From positions 62,001 to 126,000 of the forward strand of contig NZ_JARFVB010000004.1 of the NCBI RefSeq assembly GCF_029193885.1: a DNA stretch of 64,000 nt, read 5' to 3'. Numbering within the stretch: position 1 is the first letter of the stretch; each line of letters starts with the position of its first letter. Of this stretch, positions 35,887 through 44,642 are shown one piece after another. The position numbers and the translations under genes are program-made. This stretch comes from Flagellimonas yonaguniensis (GTDB lineage: Bacteria; Bacteroidota; Bacteroidia; Flavobacteriales; Flavobacteriaceae). Below the pieces are notes generated by a model. It worked only from the letters and a program-made list of their open reading frames with translations, had not been told where the DNA came from and made no database searches.

Positions 35887-36500
35887 TGGAGAAAAAAGAA
35901 GATGTTTACAGGACAGTAACCAAACCTTCAACTGAGATTTTATATAAGGACCGAAAAAGCAAATTCTATGCTCAAGTCCATCCTATTTCTTCGGAAGATG
36001 ATGTAAAACCGATTGTAGAGGGACTCCGGAAGAAATACCACACGGCCAACCATGTTTGCTACGCTTGGCAATTGGGCACAGAAAACCTTATGTACAGAGC
36101 CAATGATGATGGCGAACCGAACAATTCCGCGGGAATGCCCATTTACGGACAAATACAATCCTTTGATGTCACGAATGTACTGATTACGGTCACCCGAATC
36201 TTCGGAGGCACCAAACTTGGGGTCGGCGGATTGATACAAGCCTACAAAACGGCTGCTCAAATGGCGTTGGAAAGTGCCAAGATTGTCAAAAAAACCATTA
36301 AAGTACAACTGCGGTTACAATTTGAATATCCATTTATGGATATCGTGATGCGTACCATCAAACAAAAAAACTTGGACATTGTTTCCCAAAAATTGGAATT
36401 GGATTGTGAGCTGGTTATTTCGGTACGATTAAGTGAATCGGAAGAAGTTTTTCAACTTTTCGATGAAATGCATGGTGTGGATGTGACACCGATAGAATGA
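35886..36500 (+). CDS. IMPACT/YigZ-family protein
   Basis: From the ATG at 35886 the protein has 204 residues. The N-terminal UPF0029 fold is clear: 'DRKSKFYAQVHPISSEDDV', 'TANHVCYAWQLG', 'NDDGEPNNSAGMPIYGQIQS' and 'VTRIFGGTKLGVGGLIQAY'. A ferredoxin-like C-terminal domain follows. The family is related to eukaryotic IMPACT; the bacterial role is not settled. The start overlaps the EamA stop by one base; the longer open frame begins inside EamA. Confidence 0.92.
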   Translation: MEKKEDVYRTVTKPSTEILYKDRKSKFYAQVHPISSEDDVKPIVEGLRKKYHTANHVCYAWQLGTENLMYRANDDGEPNNSAGMPIYGQIQSFDVTNVLITVTRIFGGTKLGVGGLIQAYKTAAQMALESAKIVKKTIKVQLRLQFEYPFMDIVMRTIKQKNLDIVSQKLELDCELVISVRLSESEEVFQLFDEMHGVDVTPIE

Positions 36501-36559
36501 TCGAGTAAAGACCGATTGGGTGTTAGATGCAAGTCCGCTTCACTTCCAGACTAAAAAAA

Positions 36560-36958
36560 TCAATCATCCAATTTCTCCAAGATATAATCTGGGCATTTTA
36601 TGGGTCTTCCCCTTTTTTTGTCCATAAAGGCCAGAACGGTATTTGCAGTGGCCAATAATTCCCCGGATTCGTTCAATAGTTTGTAGTCAAATTCAATTTT
36701 GACCATGGGTTTGGATTTCAGTTGCGTCTCCACAGTTAACAAATCATCATACAACGCAGACTTTTTGTAATCAATATGTAAAGAAATTACGGGCAGCATT
36801 ACGCCATTATCCTCCATACTCTTGTAAGTGATTCCCATAGATCTTAACCACTCTACTCGACCCAATTCGAAGTACTGGGCATAATTACCATGATAAACTA
36901 CCCCCATTTGGTCGGTTTCTGCATATCGAACCCGAAAAGAATATGAATTTAGACCCAT
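36560..36958 (-). CDS. Acyl-CoA thioesterase (YbgC/4HBT type)
   Basis: This 132-residue hot-dog-fold protein has the 4-hydroxybenzoyl-CoA thioesterase signature 'TDQMGVVYHGNYAQYFELGR', including the catalytic aspartate, glycine and the following histidine-asparagine-tyrosine block. Small acyl-CoA esters are likely substrates. It is transcribed away from dnaA and ends in a short gap after the IMPACT-family gene. Confidence 0.9.
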   Translation of the reverse strand: MGLNSYSFRVRYAETDQMGVVYHGNYAQYFELGRVEWLRSMGITYKSMEDNGVMLPVISLHIDYKKSALYDDLLTVETQLKSKPMVKIEFDYKLLNESGELLATANTVLAFMDKKRGRPIKCPDYILEKLDD

Positions 36959-37087
36959 TTTTAACTGAAAAATTATATATTTAATGGCTTGCTTATTTCG
37001 AGAGTAACATGCGAAAAAAAAACAAAACTTTCAATGACAATTTCATTTTTTTTTTAAAAGATTTGTTCACATATTTGTCGCATCCAA

Positions 37088-37116
37088 TAAGCATCCTGTA
37101 ATCCTTTAGATGCTTA
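37088..37116. repeat. Inverted repeat in the dnaA leader
   Basis: TAAGCATC (37088-37095) and GATGCTTA (37109-37116) are perfect inverted repeats with a 13-nt centre, 43 nt before the dnaA ATG. It could be an RNA hairpin or a protein-binding site. It is not a DnaA box. Confidence 0.5.
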
Positions 37117-37159
37117 CTCTTAAGTTTAAAGCTAACCATTAAAACAAGGAAAAACTTCT

Positions 37160-38584
37160 ATGAGTGCTACTGCTAATTCCGTATGGAACAACTGTTTGGC
37201 TTTTATCCAAGATAATATCCAACCGCAGGCATTCAAAACATGGTTTGAACCCATCAAACCTATAAAGCTAACTGATAAGGCGCTCAGTATACAGGTACCC
37301 AGTAAGTTTTTCTACGAATGGCTCGAAGAACATTATGTAAAGCTTCTCAAAGTTGCCATGACCCGTGAATTGGGTAGCAACGCTAAGCTGATCTACGTTA
37401 TAAAAATGGAGAACAAGTACGGTAACAAGGAACCTTTTACGGAACAAATTCCAAGTTCCAACCGTACCGCTGTGGGACCTCAGGAATTGGATGTACCGAT
37501 TACTTCCAAAAGTCCCGAGCTAAAAAATCCATTTGTGATTCCCGGAATTCGAAATATCAAAATCGAATCCCAGTTGAATCCCAACTATAATTTTGACAAT
37601 TTCCTGGAGGGGGATTCCAACCGATTGGCAAGATCGGCTGGTATGGCCGTGGCCAACAAACCTGGTGGAACATCTTTTAACCCATTATTGGTTTTTGGTG
37701 GAGTTGGTTTGGGGAAAACCCACTTGGCCCATGCCATTGGAGTTGAAATAAAAGACAAATACCCAGAAAAGACCGTACTCTATATTTCTGCCGAGAAATT
37801 CACGCAACAATATATAGAGTCGGTAAAAAAGAACACTAGAAACGATTTCATCCATTTTTACCAGTTGATAGATGTACTTATTATAGATGATGTACAATTT
37901 CTATCAGGAAAATCTGGAACCCAGGATGTTTTCTTCCACATTTTCAATCATTTGCACCAAAACGGAAAGCAAGTTATTCTGACATCGGACAAAGCTCCCG
38001 TGGATATGCAGGATATTGAGCAGCGTTTGCTGTCCCGTTTCAAATGGGGGCTATCCGCAGAATTGCAAAGTCCCGATTACGAAACCCGTGTGTCCATCTT
38101 AAAAAACAAGTTGTACCGAGATGGGGTTGAAATGCCCGAAGATATCGTCGACCACGTGGCCAAGAACATCAAGACCAATATTCGCGAGCTTGAAGGTGCC
38201 ATCATTTCCTTGATCGCACAATCTTCTTTCAACAAACGTGAGGTTACCTTGGAACTGGCCCAACAAGTGGTGGAAAAATTCGTGAAAAACACTAAGCGCG
38301 AGGTATCTATCGACTACATTCAAAAAGTAGTGTCCGATTACTTCGAAATGGATGTGGCCACACTTCAATCCAAGACAAGGAAGCGTCACATTGTTCAAGC
38401 GAGGCAATTGGCCATGTTCTTTGCCAAGAAATTTACCAAAGCATCTTTGGCGAGCATTGGTTCACAAATTGGAAAACGTGATCACGCAACCGTGCTACAT
38501 GCATGTAAAACGGTGGACAATCTGGCAGAGACCGATAAGCAATTCAGAAAGTACATTGAGGATTTGAGCAAGAAGTTCTCCTAA
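37160..38584 (+). CDS. dnaA: Chromosomal replication initiator DnaA
   Basis: The 474-residue protein has all four DnaA domains: domain I ('NNCLAFIQDNIQPQAFKTWF'), a variable linker, the AAA+ domain with Walker A 'VFGGVGLGKTHLAHAIG' near residue 180, Walker B 'LIIDDVQFL' and 'ILTSDKAP', and the DNA-binding domain with signature 'GSQIGKRDHATVLHACKTV'. It opens replication at oriC. The 200-bp upstream region has no cluster of DnaA boxes, so oriC need not lie here. A phosphatase gene follows after 19 nt. Confidence 0.97.
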   Translation: MSATANSVWNNCLAFIQDNIQPQAFKTWFEPIKPIKLTDKALSIQVPSKFFYEWLEEHYVKLLKVAMTRELGSNAKLIYVIKMENKYGNKEPFTEQIPSSNRTAVGPQELDVPITSKSPELKNPFVIPGIRNIKIESQLNPNYNFDNFLEGDSNRLARSAGMAVANKPGGTSFNPLLVFGGVGLGKTHLAHAIGVEIKDKYPEKTVLYISAEKFTQQYIESVKKNTRNDFIHFYQLIDVLIIDDVQFLSGKSGTQDVFFHIFNHLHQNGKQVILTSDKAPVDMQDIEQRLLSRFKWGLSAELQSPDYETRVSILKNKLYRDGVEMPEDIVDHVAKNIKTNIRELEGAIISLIAQSSFNKREVTLELAQQVVEKFVKNTKREVSIDYIQKVVSDYFEMDVATLQSKTRKRHIVQARQLAMFFAKKFTKASLASIGSQIGKRDHATVLHACKTVDNLAETDKQFRKYIEDLSKKFS

Positions 38585-38603
38585 TAACTTCACAACAATA
38601 TTT

Positions 38604-39056
38604 ATGAAAACCAAAGTTTTGATGGTCTGCTTGGGAAACATTTGCAGATCACCATTGGCCGAAGGCATTCTGCAATCCAAAGTTGATTCTGATGCTGTTT
38701 TTGTGGATTCCGCAGGCACTGCTGGTTATCACGTTGGCAATCCGCCCGACAAACGCTCCATTGCAGTGGCCCGGAAATACGGTTTGAACATAACACACCA
38801 GAAGTGTAGAAAGTTTTCGGAAAAGGATTTTTCCGAGTTCGACCTTATATATGTGATGGACCGAAGCAATTTTTCCGATGTGGCCAGTCTTGCAAAGAAC
38901 CAAGAAGAAGCAAGCAAGGTAAAACTGCTATTGAACGAGATTGAAGTAGGCACACAAGAGGTTCCCGACCCTTACTACGGCGGCGAAGATGGTTTTGAAA
39001 ATGTCTATCAAATGATCGATAGGGCTTGTGAGGCAATTGCGAAAAAACTAACTTAA
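38604..39056 (+). CDS. Low-molecular-weight protein-tyrosine phosphatase
   Basis: This 150-residue enzyme has the P-loop 'VCLGNICRSPLAEGIL' (C-x5-R) at its N-terminus and the general-acid aspartate in 'VPDPYYGGEDGFENVY', both diagnostic. 'YVMDRSNFSDV' is also family-typical. It may dephosphorylate tyrosine kinases of capsule or stress pathways. dnaA is 19 nt upstream and the RsmI-like gene starts 4 nt downstream, so the three could be cotranscribed. Confidence 0.94.
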   Translation: MKTKVLMVCLGNICRSPLAEGILQSKVDSDAVFVDSAGTAGYHVGNPPDKRSIAVARKYGLNITHQKCRKFSEKDFSEFDLIYVMDRSNFSDVASLAKNQEEASKVKLLLNEIEVGTQEVPDPYYGGEDGFENVYQMIDRACEAIAKKLT

Positions 39057-39060
39057 ACCC

Positions 39061-39789
39061 ATGGAAGAGGAAAAACCTGGTTTAGTCGTGGGCAAAATCT
39101 ATCTAATTCCCACCACCTTAGGGGATAATGCTCCTTTGGAGGTGCTGCCCATATCGGTAAAAGGAACCATAGAGCGGATTGACCACTATATTGTGGAAAA
39201 TGAAAAGACGGCCAGACGTTTCATCAAACGGGTAAGCCCCAGTAAACCCCAGCCCGACCTTCACTTACAATCACTGAATAAATATACCAACGCTGAAGAA
39301 ATCCCATCATTTTTAGACCCTTGTATCCATGGTCATGATATTGGGATTTTATCCGAGGCTGGATGCCCGGGCATTGCCGACCCTGGCGCCGATGTAATTC
39401 GGGTTGCCCACGAAAGAAGGATACAAGTAGTTCCTTTGGTAGGCCCCTCCTCTATTCTCATGGCCATGATGAGCAGCGGCATGAACGGACAAAATTTTGC
39501 CTTCAATGGGTATTTGCCCATTGACAATGCGGAACGAAAGAAGATGGTAAAAAGTTTGGAACGATTGTCCCGAGACAAAGGACAATCCCAGATTTTCATG
39601 GAAACACCGTATCGAAACAATAAACTGGTAAAAGAACTACTGAAAACACTCCATAAATCAACACGCTTGTGCATAGCCTGTGATATTACTTTGCCAACAG
39701 AGTTTATCTCCACCAAAAGTGTGCATGAATGGAACGAAATTGAGATAGATCTCGATAAAAGACCGACGATCTATATTATTCAAGCATAA
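39061..39789 (+). CDS. RsmI-like tetrapyrrole-methylase-fold SAM methyltransferase
   Basis: The 242-residue protein has the tetrapyrrole methylase fold used by RsmI (16S rRNA C1402 ribose methylation): 'GKIYLIPTTLGDN', 'ILSEAGCPGIADPGADVI', 'VVPLVGPSSILMAMMSSG', and 'FNGYLPIDNAERKKMVKSL'. The first motif differs from the TPIGN of true RsmI, and the protein lacks the usual C-terminal extension, so it is probably a paralogue. Its target is unknown. It is closely linked to the phosphatase gene and ends at a strong terminator. Confidence 0.88.
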   Translation: MEEEKPGLVVGKIYLIPTTLGDNAPLEVLPISVKGTIERIDHYIVENEKTARRFIKRVSPSKPQPDLHLQSLNKYTNAEEIPSFLDPCIHGHDIGILSEAGCPGIADPGADVIRVAHERRIQVVPLVGPSSILMAMMSSGMNGQNFAFNGYLPIDNAERKKMVKSLERLSRDKGQSQIFMETPYRNNKLVKELLKTLHKSTRLCIACDITLPTEFISTKSVHEWNEIEIDLDKRPTIYIIQA

Positions 39790-39816
39790 AAAAGCCCCGA
39801 AATTCAGGGCTTTTTT
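39788..39816. terminator. Bidirectional intrinsic terminator
   Basis: GCCC and GGGC flank the loop CGAAATTCA, with six A before and six T after. It serves the dnaA-side genes and the convergent lysozyme-like gene. Confidence 0.88.
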
Positions 39817-39834
39817 CATTACATTTTTTGCCTT

Positions 39835-40479
39835 CTACACTTTGGCATTTTTCTGCTGCTTGATATTGGAAATATCGTAGCCCTCAAATTTTTTCATATA
39901 GTACGAGATACTACTTCCATAAGCATCTGTTACATCATTTTGCCCATAGGATCGTAGATACTTCTTGACGTTTCCAGCTCCGGCCAAATGTGCCGCAGCC
40001 AAGATTCCTGACTCTGTTACTTTAATACCACCAATGGTTTTCCCATTGAAACGCTTGATGTCCCTTCGCAGAATCCATTTGTTTCGGGCAATATTGGCCT
40101 CGAAAGCCTTTTCCTGAAGTTCTGGGTTTTCCAGAAAATCTTCCATATCGTAAACGCCCATCAAATGCAAGGTACTACTACCAAACTGGTATTTACCCAA
40201 ATAACCCAATGTGTTCACTCTATGATATTTGCCCTGGGATTCTTTAAAAGCAAGTGCTTCCTTAAAGCCATTAAAGGCCTTGCCCAGAAAAGGAGGCGTT
40301 ACCTCGTCCTCGTCAATAAGTGCAATGGAATCTTGCGGAGCAAAAAATTCCAAATTGGTCGATACCTTTAATGATTCGGGAATTTCAACATCCACTTTTT
40401 TCATTACGGTATACGTACCAAAACTTGTCAAAACTACAATCATGGCAAGATGCAGCATAAAACCTATCCATCTTTTCAT
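39835..40479 (-). CDS. Membrane-anchored lysozyme-like (lytic transglycosylase-fold) protein
   Basis: From the ATG at 40479 the protein has 214 residues with an N-terminal membrane segment ('LHLAMIVVLTSFGTYTVM'). The rest resembles the SLT/lysozyme fold: the likely catalytic glutamate lies in 'ALAFKESQGKYHRVNTLGYL', followed by 'GKYQFGSSTLHLMGV' and 'GILAAAHLAGAGNVKKYL'. It probably acts on peptidoglycan in the periplasm, but activity is not certain because the family is diverse. The 60 nt of open frame upstream do not add signal-peptide features. Confidence 0.8.
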   Translation of the reverse strand: MKRWIGFMLHLAMIVVLTSFGTYTVMKKVDVEIPESLKVSTNLEFFAPQDSIALIDEDEVTPPFLGKAFNGFKEALAFKESQGKYHRVNTLGYLGKYQFGSSTLHLMGVYDMEDFLENPELQEKAFEANIARNKWILRRDIKRFNGKTIGGIKVTESGILAAAHLAGAGNVKKYLRSYGQNDVTDAYGSSISYYMKKFEGYDISNIKQQKNAKV

Positions 40480-40640
40480 AATGTTCTCTTTTGTGATCTC
40501 AATACATATATACGTATCAAAAATCAATTTGGCCGGCAAATATAGGGGGAGTTATCTTAACGGATACCCTAAAGCTCATAAAGATTTCTTAAATCACCCT
40601 TAAAATCCGTTAAAGCGATGAAAATCAACGACAAAGAGTG

Positions 40641-41684
40641 CTATCTCATAACTTTTTGTTGGTTCAACCAACGGGTGTATTGCACTTTATTTCGGTTATG
40701 TTGTGCCAAAGTTTTGGCAAACATGTGGTATCCAAAGTTGGAAACATCGGCCACAAAATAAAGGTAATCGTGCTTTTCAGGGTTCAAAACCGCATCGATG
40801 GATGATATGTCCGGCATCGTAATCGGACCTGGTGGCACACCTGCATATTTATAGGTATTGTAGGGCGAATCCATCTCAAGATCACGAAAAAGCACTCGCT
40901 TAATAATGGTATCGTAATTGCCTGTTTCCTTTTTTATGGCATAGATTACCGTGGGATCAGCCTGAAGCAACATTCCCCTTCTGATTCGATTCAGATACAC
41001 ACCGGCCACTCGTGGACGCTCATCCACTTTGGCGGTTTCCTTCTGCACTACGGCTGCCAAAGCAGTAACCTCATTCGGACTGAGACCCAAGTCTTCGGCT
41101 TTTTGCAAACGCTCCTCGTTCCAGAAACGATCATATTCCGTTTTCATCCTGTCTCGAAAGCTCTCTGCATCGGTATTCCAGAAAAACTCATAGGTGTTTG
41201 GAATATACATCGCCAGCTTGGTATCATCATCAAACTTGGTCTCTTTCAAAAAATTGGAATCGTTAAAGGTTTGGAGTAGGGACAAACTATCGGCCTCAAT
41301 TTGTTCGGAAATCCTTCCTGCCAACAATGCAACTGACTCCTGATTGTTGAAGGATACTTGAACGGGAATATTGGCGCTACGTAGGGTGTTGATGATCTCG
41401 TTGTTGTTCATCCCTTTTTTGAGGGCGTATTTTCCAGCTTTAATATTGGTCATGTATCCTTTGCGCTTGGCAACGGCTTCAAAAGTGGACAAGTCCTTCA
41501 ACAAAGGCTCCAATGAGGCTTTTACATCTGAAAATGTAGCATCAGAAGCAATATAAACATATGCCTCATCATTATTGAACTGCGTATTGGGGCTAAAAAT
41601 GGCACTATAGATTTGATAGGAGATAAAACCACAAATCAACAGCCCAAGAATGGCGGTTGCCCAAAGTACTTTTTTAAGATTCAT
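40641..41684 (-). CDS. mltG: Endolytic transglycosylase MltG
   Basis: This 347-residue protein has one N-terminal transmembrane helix ('ATAILGLLICGFISYQIY') and a YceG-like periplasmic domain. The catalytic glutamate lies in 'AAVVQKETAKVDERPRVAG', followed by 'VYLNRIRRGMLLQADPTVIYA' and 'GVPPGPITMPDISSIDAVL', which are family hallmarks. MltG cuts nascent peptidoglycan and limits glycan strand length. The upstream GNAT gene overlaps its start by 11 nt. Confidence 0.95.
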   Translation of the reverse strand: MNLKKVLWATAILGLLICGFISYQIYSAIFSPNTQFNNDEAYVYIASDATFSDVKASLEPLLKDLSTFEAVAKRKGYMTNIKAGKYALKKGMNNNEIINTLRSANIPVQVSFNNQESVALLAGRISEQIEADSLSLLQTFNDSNFLKETKFDDDTKLAMYIPNTYEFFWNTDAESFRDRMKTEYDRFWNEERLQKAEDLGLSPNEVTALAAVVQKETAKVDERPRVAGVYLNRIRRGMLLQADPTVIYAIKKETGNYDTIIKRVLFRDLEMDSPYNTYKYAGVPPGPITMPDISSIDAVLNPEKHDYLYFVADVSNFGYHMFAKTLAQHNRNKVQYTRWLNQQKVMR

Positions 41685-42207
41685 CTGTGTTGATCTTTTG
41701 ATACATTATTTCGTTCTTGAACCCTTTACTGGTCCGTATCCATTCTTTTTTAACGCCAATTTCCTCAAAACCCATTTTTTGAAACAGGTGGATACTAGCT
41801 TCGTTGTCCTCCAAAATATTGGCGTACAGTTGATGCAGGTCCAAAGTGGAAAAAGCATAGTCGCACAACAGTGACAGAGCTTCCGCGCCAGCACCTTTGT
41901 TACGGTCCCCGGGTTCAACAATGATGATTCCAATACCAGCTCGGCGGTGTTTGGGGTCAAAATCAAACAAATCAATCAACCCAATACACTCATCTTGATG
42001 GTTACTGATGCACAATCGTAATTGCTTTACATCATATATATCTCTATGGGCATTGTCCAAATATAATTGCAGCACTTTTTTGGAATAGGGCTTTAAGGTG
42101 CCGCTTACCTCCCAAACCACCGTATCATTTTCCAGTTTGTATAGAAAATCGAGGTCGGTAGGCTCCAAGGCCCGTAAATAGACTTGCTTTCCTTTTAGAT
42201 TGAGCAT
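41674..42207 (-). CDS. RimJ/RimL-type GNAT acetyltransferase
   Basis: This 177-residue protein begins 'MLNLKGKQVYLRALEPTDLDFLYKLEND', typical of RimJ/RimL-like acetyltransferases, and has acetyl-CoA motif 'IIIVEPGDRNKGAGAEALSLL' followed by 'LHQLYANILEDNEASIHLFQKMGF'. Substrates may be protein N-termini or small amines. It overlaps dapF by 13 nt upstream and mltG by 11 nt downstream, so the three genes are translationally coupled. Confidence 0.92.
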   Translation of the reverse strand: MLNLKGKQVYLRALEPTDLDFLYKLENDTVVWEVSGTLKPYSKKVLQLYLDNAHRDIYDVKQLRLCISNHQDECIGLIDLFDFDPKHRRAGIGIIIVEPGDRNKGAGAEALSLLCDYAFSTLDLHQLYANILEDNEASIHLFQKMGFEEIGVKKEWIRTSKGFKNEIMYQKINTDES

Positions 42208-42977
42208 TCGATGGTTCCTTTAAATACTTGTATTGCTGGACCTTTTAAAAATATATTACTGTATTTCCCGTCCTTTTTCTCAAAAGCAATGGTCAAATTA
42301 CCTCCAATAGTATGGATGTGGACTTCGTTGGCAGTGGTTTTGCCTGATTCATACATGGCCAAGGCCACAGCAGTTACACCAGTACCGCAGGAGTAGGTTT
42401 CACCTTCCACTCCCCTTTCGTAGGTTCGAACATCGAAGGTGTCATCGTTGGTCTGCTCCACAAAGTTGATATTACTTCCTGACTGACCATACAATCCGTA
42501 ACGGAGTTTTTTTCCTTCTTTTTGTACATCAAACTTTTCCAGTTCTTTTACGAGTTGCACATGATGTGGGGAACCTGTGTCCAAAAAACTATGATTTTGT
42601 TTCTCATGGACCTTGTCAACATCCACCATTTTCAAGTTCACGACATCGCCATCAATCGTTGCATAATGAAGCCCATCCACAGCATTGAATTTTGCTTCTC
42701 TTTCAAAAACTCCCAAATAGTGCGCAAAAGCCACCAAACATCTTCCTCCATTTCCGCACATACTGGCTTCTGCCCCATCCGAATTATAATAGACCATCTT
42801 AAAATCCGACATATTGTCATTTTCCAACAGGATCAATCCGTCGGCTCCTATGCCAAATCTTCGGTCGCAAAGTTGTGCCACCAACTTGGTATTGTTTTTG
42901 GGAAATATTTGCTGACGATTATCGATAATTACGAAATCGTTTCCCGTTCCTTGATATTTAAAAAACTGTAGTTCCAT
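42195..42977 (-). CDS. dapF: Diaminopimelate epimerase
   Basis: From the ATG at 42977 the protein has 260 residues. It converts LL- to meso-diaminopimelate for lysine and peptidoglycan. Both catalytic cysteines are present: 'ASMCGNGGRCLVAFAHYL' and 'ETYSCGTGVTAVALAMYES'. The beginning 'FFKYQGTGNDFVIIDN' is classic. An ATG two codons upstream is possible. It is first in an operon with a GNAT gene and mltG, linking precursor supply and glycan processing. Confidence 0.96.
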   Translation of the reverse strand: MELQFFKYQGTGNDFVIIDNRQQIFPKNNTKLVAQLCDRRFGIGADGLILLENDNMSDFKMVYYNSDGAEASMCGNGGRCLVAFAHYLGVFEREAKFNAVDGLHYATIDGDVVNLKMVDVDKVHEKQNHSFLDTGSPHHVQLVKELEKFDVQKEGKKLRYGLYGQSGSNINFVEQTNDDTFDVRTYERGVEGETYSCGTGVTAVALAMYESGKTTANEVHIHTIGGNLTIAFEKKDGKYSNIFLKGPAIQVFKGTIECSI

Positions 42978-42996
42978 ATTCACATCTACAAAGGAA

Positions 42997-43004
42997 CAAA
43001 TATA
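42997..43004 (-). promoter_or_regulatory. -7 box of the dapF operon
   Basis: Minus-strand TATATTTG matches TAnnTTTG, 19 nt before the dapF start. Confidence 0.5.
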
Positions 43005-43074
43005 TGGGATTCTTTAAGGTTTTTTTTGGAGTTAAAACAGCGTTAAACCAACCTGATCGAAAATTGAAATCTTT

Positions 43075-43082
43075 TAATTTTG
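43075..43082 (+). promoter_or_regulatory. -7 box of the HtrA-type protease gene
   Basis: TAATTTTG matches TAnnTTTG, 31 nt before the ATG. CTG stands where TTG is expected upstream (43053-43055, 19-nt spacing). Confidence 0.5.
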
Positions 43083-43113
43083 TTGGAGCTTAATGTTAAA
43101 TAATTAATGAATT

Positions 43114-44514
43114 ATGAAGAAAATAGCGAGTTTATTCCTAGTATCCGTATTTGCAGGTGCAATTACGCTGGGAGCTTACAAATTATTTTTTGAGAAAGAA
43201 AGCTATAAATTGGTCGCTTCGGAACAAGAAACACCCTTTGTTACTACGAGCAACTTGAACACTTCGGCCAAAGGTGCTGGAATCAATGAAGCTGATTTTA
43301 CCATTGCTGCCGAAAAAACGGTCAACTCGGTGGTACACGTTAAAAACATGACGATGAGCAGTAGAGGACCATCCAGCATAGCTGAATTCTTTTACGGGTA
43401 CGAACGCCAACAAATCCCCCAAGTGGGAACTGGTTCTGGAGTAATCATTTCCCCAGATGGATATATCGTAACCAACAATCACGTAATTGCAAACTCAAGT
43501 CAATTGGAAGTTGTATTGAACAACAATAAATCCTATGAAGCTGATATCATAGGGACCGACCCTGATTCCGATATCGCCCTATTAAAAATCGATGCCGAAG
43601 AGGCTCTGCCCTATTTGGCCTTTGGGGATTCCGACAATGCCAGAATCGGGGAATGGGTGCTTGCCGTAGGAAACCCGTTCAACCTAACATCCACGGTTAC
43701 CGCTGGGATTGTAAGCGCCAAAGCCAGATCGCTTTCCAGAACAGGAGCGCAGTCCTTTATCCAAACCGATGCGGCTGTAAACCCTGGGAACAGTGGGGGC
43801 GCCTTGGTAAACACAAACGGCGACCTTATTGGTATCAACACTGCCATTACCTCTCAAACAGGATCTTACATAGGGTACGCCTTTGCAGTACCCAGTAATA
43901 TTGCCAAAAAAGTAGTAGAGGACATTATGGAATTCGGCAATGTCCAAAAAGGGCTTTTGGGTATTTCTGCAGCCAATACAAAATCCCAAGCCGCTATTGA
44001 AAGGGGCTTGGACCAACTCGAAGGAGTCTATATAGCTGGTGTGGAGGAAGAATCAGGTGCGGATGATGCTGGTTTGATGGAAGGTGATGTCATTAAAAAA
44101 ATTGACAATATGGAAATCGGTAAATTTTCCGAACTCACAGGATATCTCTCCGCTAAAAGACCAGGCGATATAGTTCAAGTAACCTTGGACCGAGATGGAA
44201 AAAGCTTGGTAAAAAACGTAACCCTGAAAAAACAGACCAGCGTTATTCTCCCAGCTACTTCTTTTAAGGTAAAAAACTTGTCTAAAGCCGATATCAAAAA
44301 ATTCGGGGTTTCCAAAGGAGTGAAGATTACCGATGTGCCCGAATCCTATGCTAGGTACAATCTAGTCAATAAGGTCATCATTGCTCTGGATGGCGACCCG
44401 ATCGACAATATTAATGATGCCAAAGAACGTTTTGGCCAATTATCCAGATATGGAAGAACCAGTTTTACCATGATCAATGAGAATGGTGAAAAGGAACACA
44501 TGATACTCCAGTAG
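43114..44514 (+). CDS. DegP/HtrA-type periplasmic serine protease
   Basis: The 466-residue protein has an N-terminal signal or anchor ('SLFLVSVFAGAITLGAYKL'), a trypsin-like domain with the complete triad H123 ('YIVTNNHVIANSSQ'), D153 ('DPDSDIALLKID') and S227 ('VNPGNSGGALVNTNGDLIG'), and two PDZ domains (about residues 270-365 and 380-466). It degrades or refolds damaged envelope proteins. It is divergent from dapF and ends with a terminator, so it is monocistronic. Confidence 0.95.
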   Translation: MKKIASLFLVSVFAGAITLGAYKLFFEKESYKLVASEQETPFVTTSNLNTSAKGAGINEADFTIAAEKTVNSVVHVKNMTMSSRGPSSIAEFFYGYERQQIPQVGTGSGVIISPDGYIVTNNHVIANSSQLEVVLNNNKSYEADIIGTDPDSDIALLKIDAEEALPYLAFGDSDNARIGEWVLAVGNPFNLTSTVTAGIVSAKARSLSRTGAQSFIQTDAAVNPGNSGGALVNTNGDLIGINTAITSQTGSYIGYAFAVPSNIAKKVVEDIMEFGNVQKGLLGISAANTKSQAAIERGLDQLEGVYIAGVEEESGADDAGLMEGDVIKKIDNMEIGKFSELTGYLSAKRPGDIVQVTLDRDGKSLVKNVTLKKQTSVILPATSFKVKNLSKADIKKFGVSKGVKITDVPESYARYNLVNKVIIALDGDPIDNINDAKERFGQLSRYGRTSFTMINENGEKEHMILQ

Positions 44515-44536
44515 AAAGTGCTGAAAAAACACTTAC

Positions 44537-44564
44537 AAACGCCTTTTAGCAAGGCGTTTTTTTA
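44537..44564 (+). terminator. Intrinsic terminator after the HtrA-type gene
   Basis: AAACGCCTT and AAGGCGTTT form a 9-bp stem with the loop TTAGC, followed by a T-run. Confidence 0.92.
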
Positions 44565-44642
44565 TGTCGATTATGTTTCACGAAAACGTTTGAAATATAT
44601 AATTTAGCCAAAAAATAAACTATACAACAGCAACCTTCATCC

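Noticed and set aside
36959..37159. Replication origin next to dnaA
   Set aside because: Only one poor DnaA-box-like sequence and no AT-rich repeat array were found; a dnaA gene alone does not define oriC in Bacteroidota.
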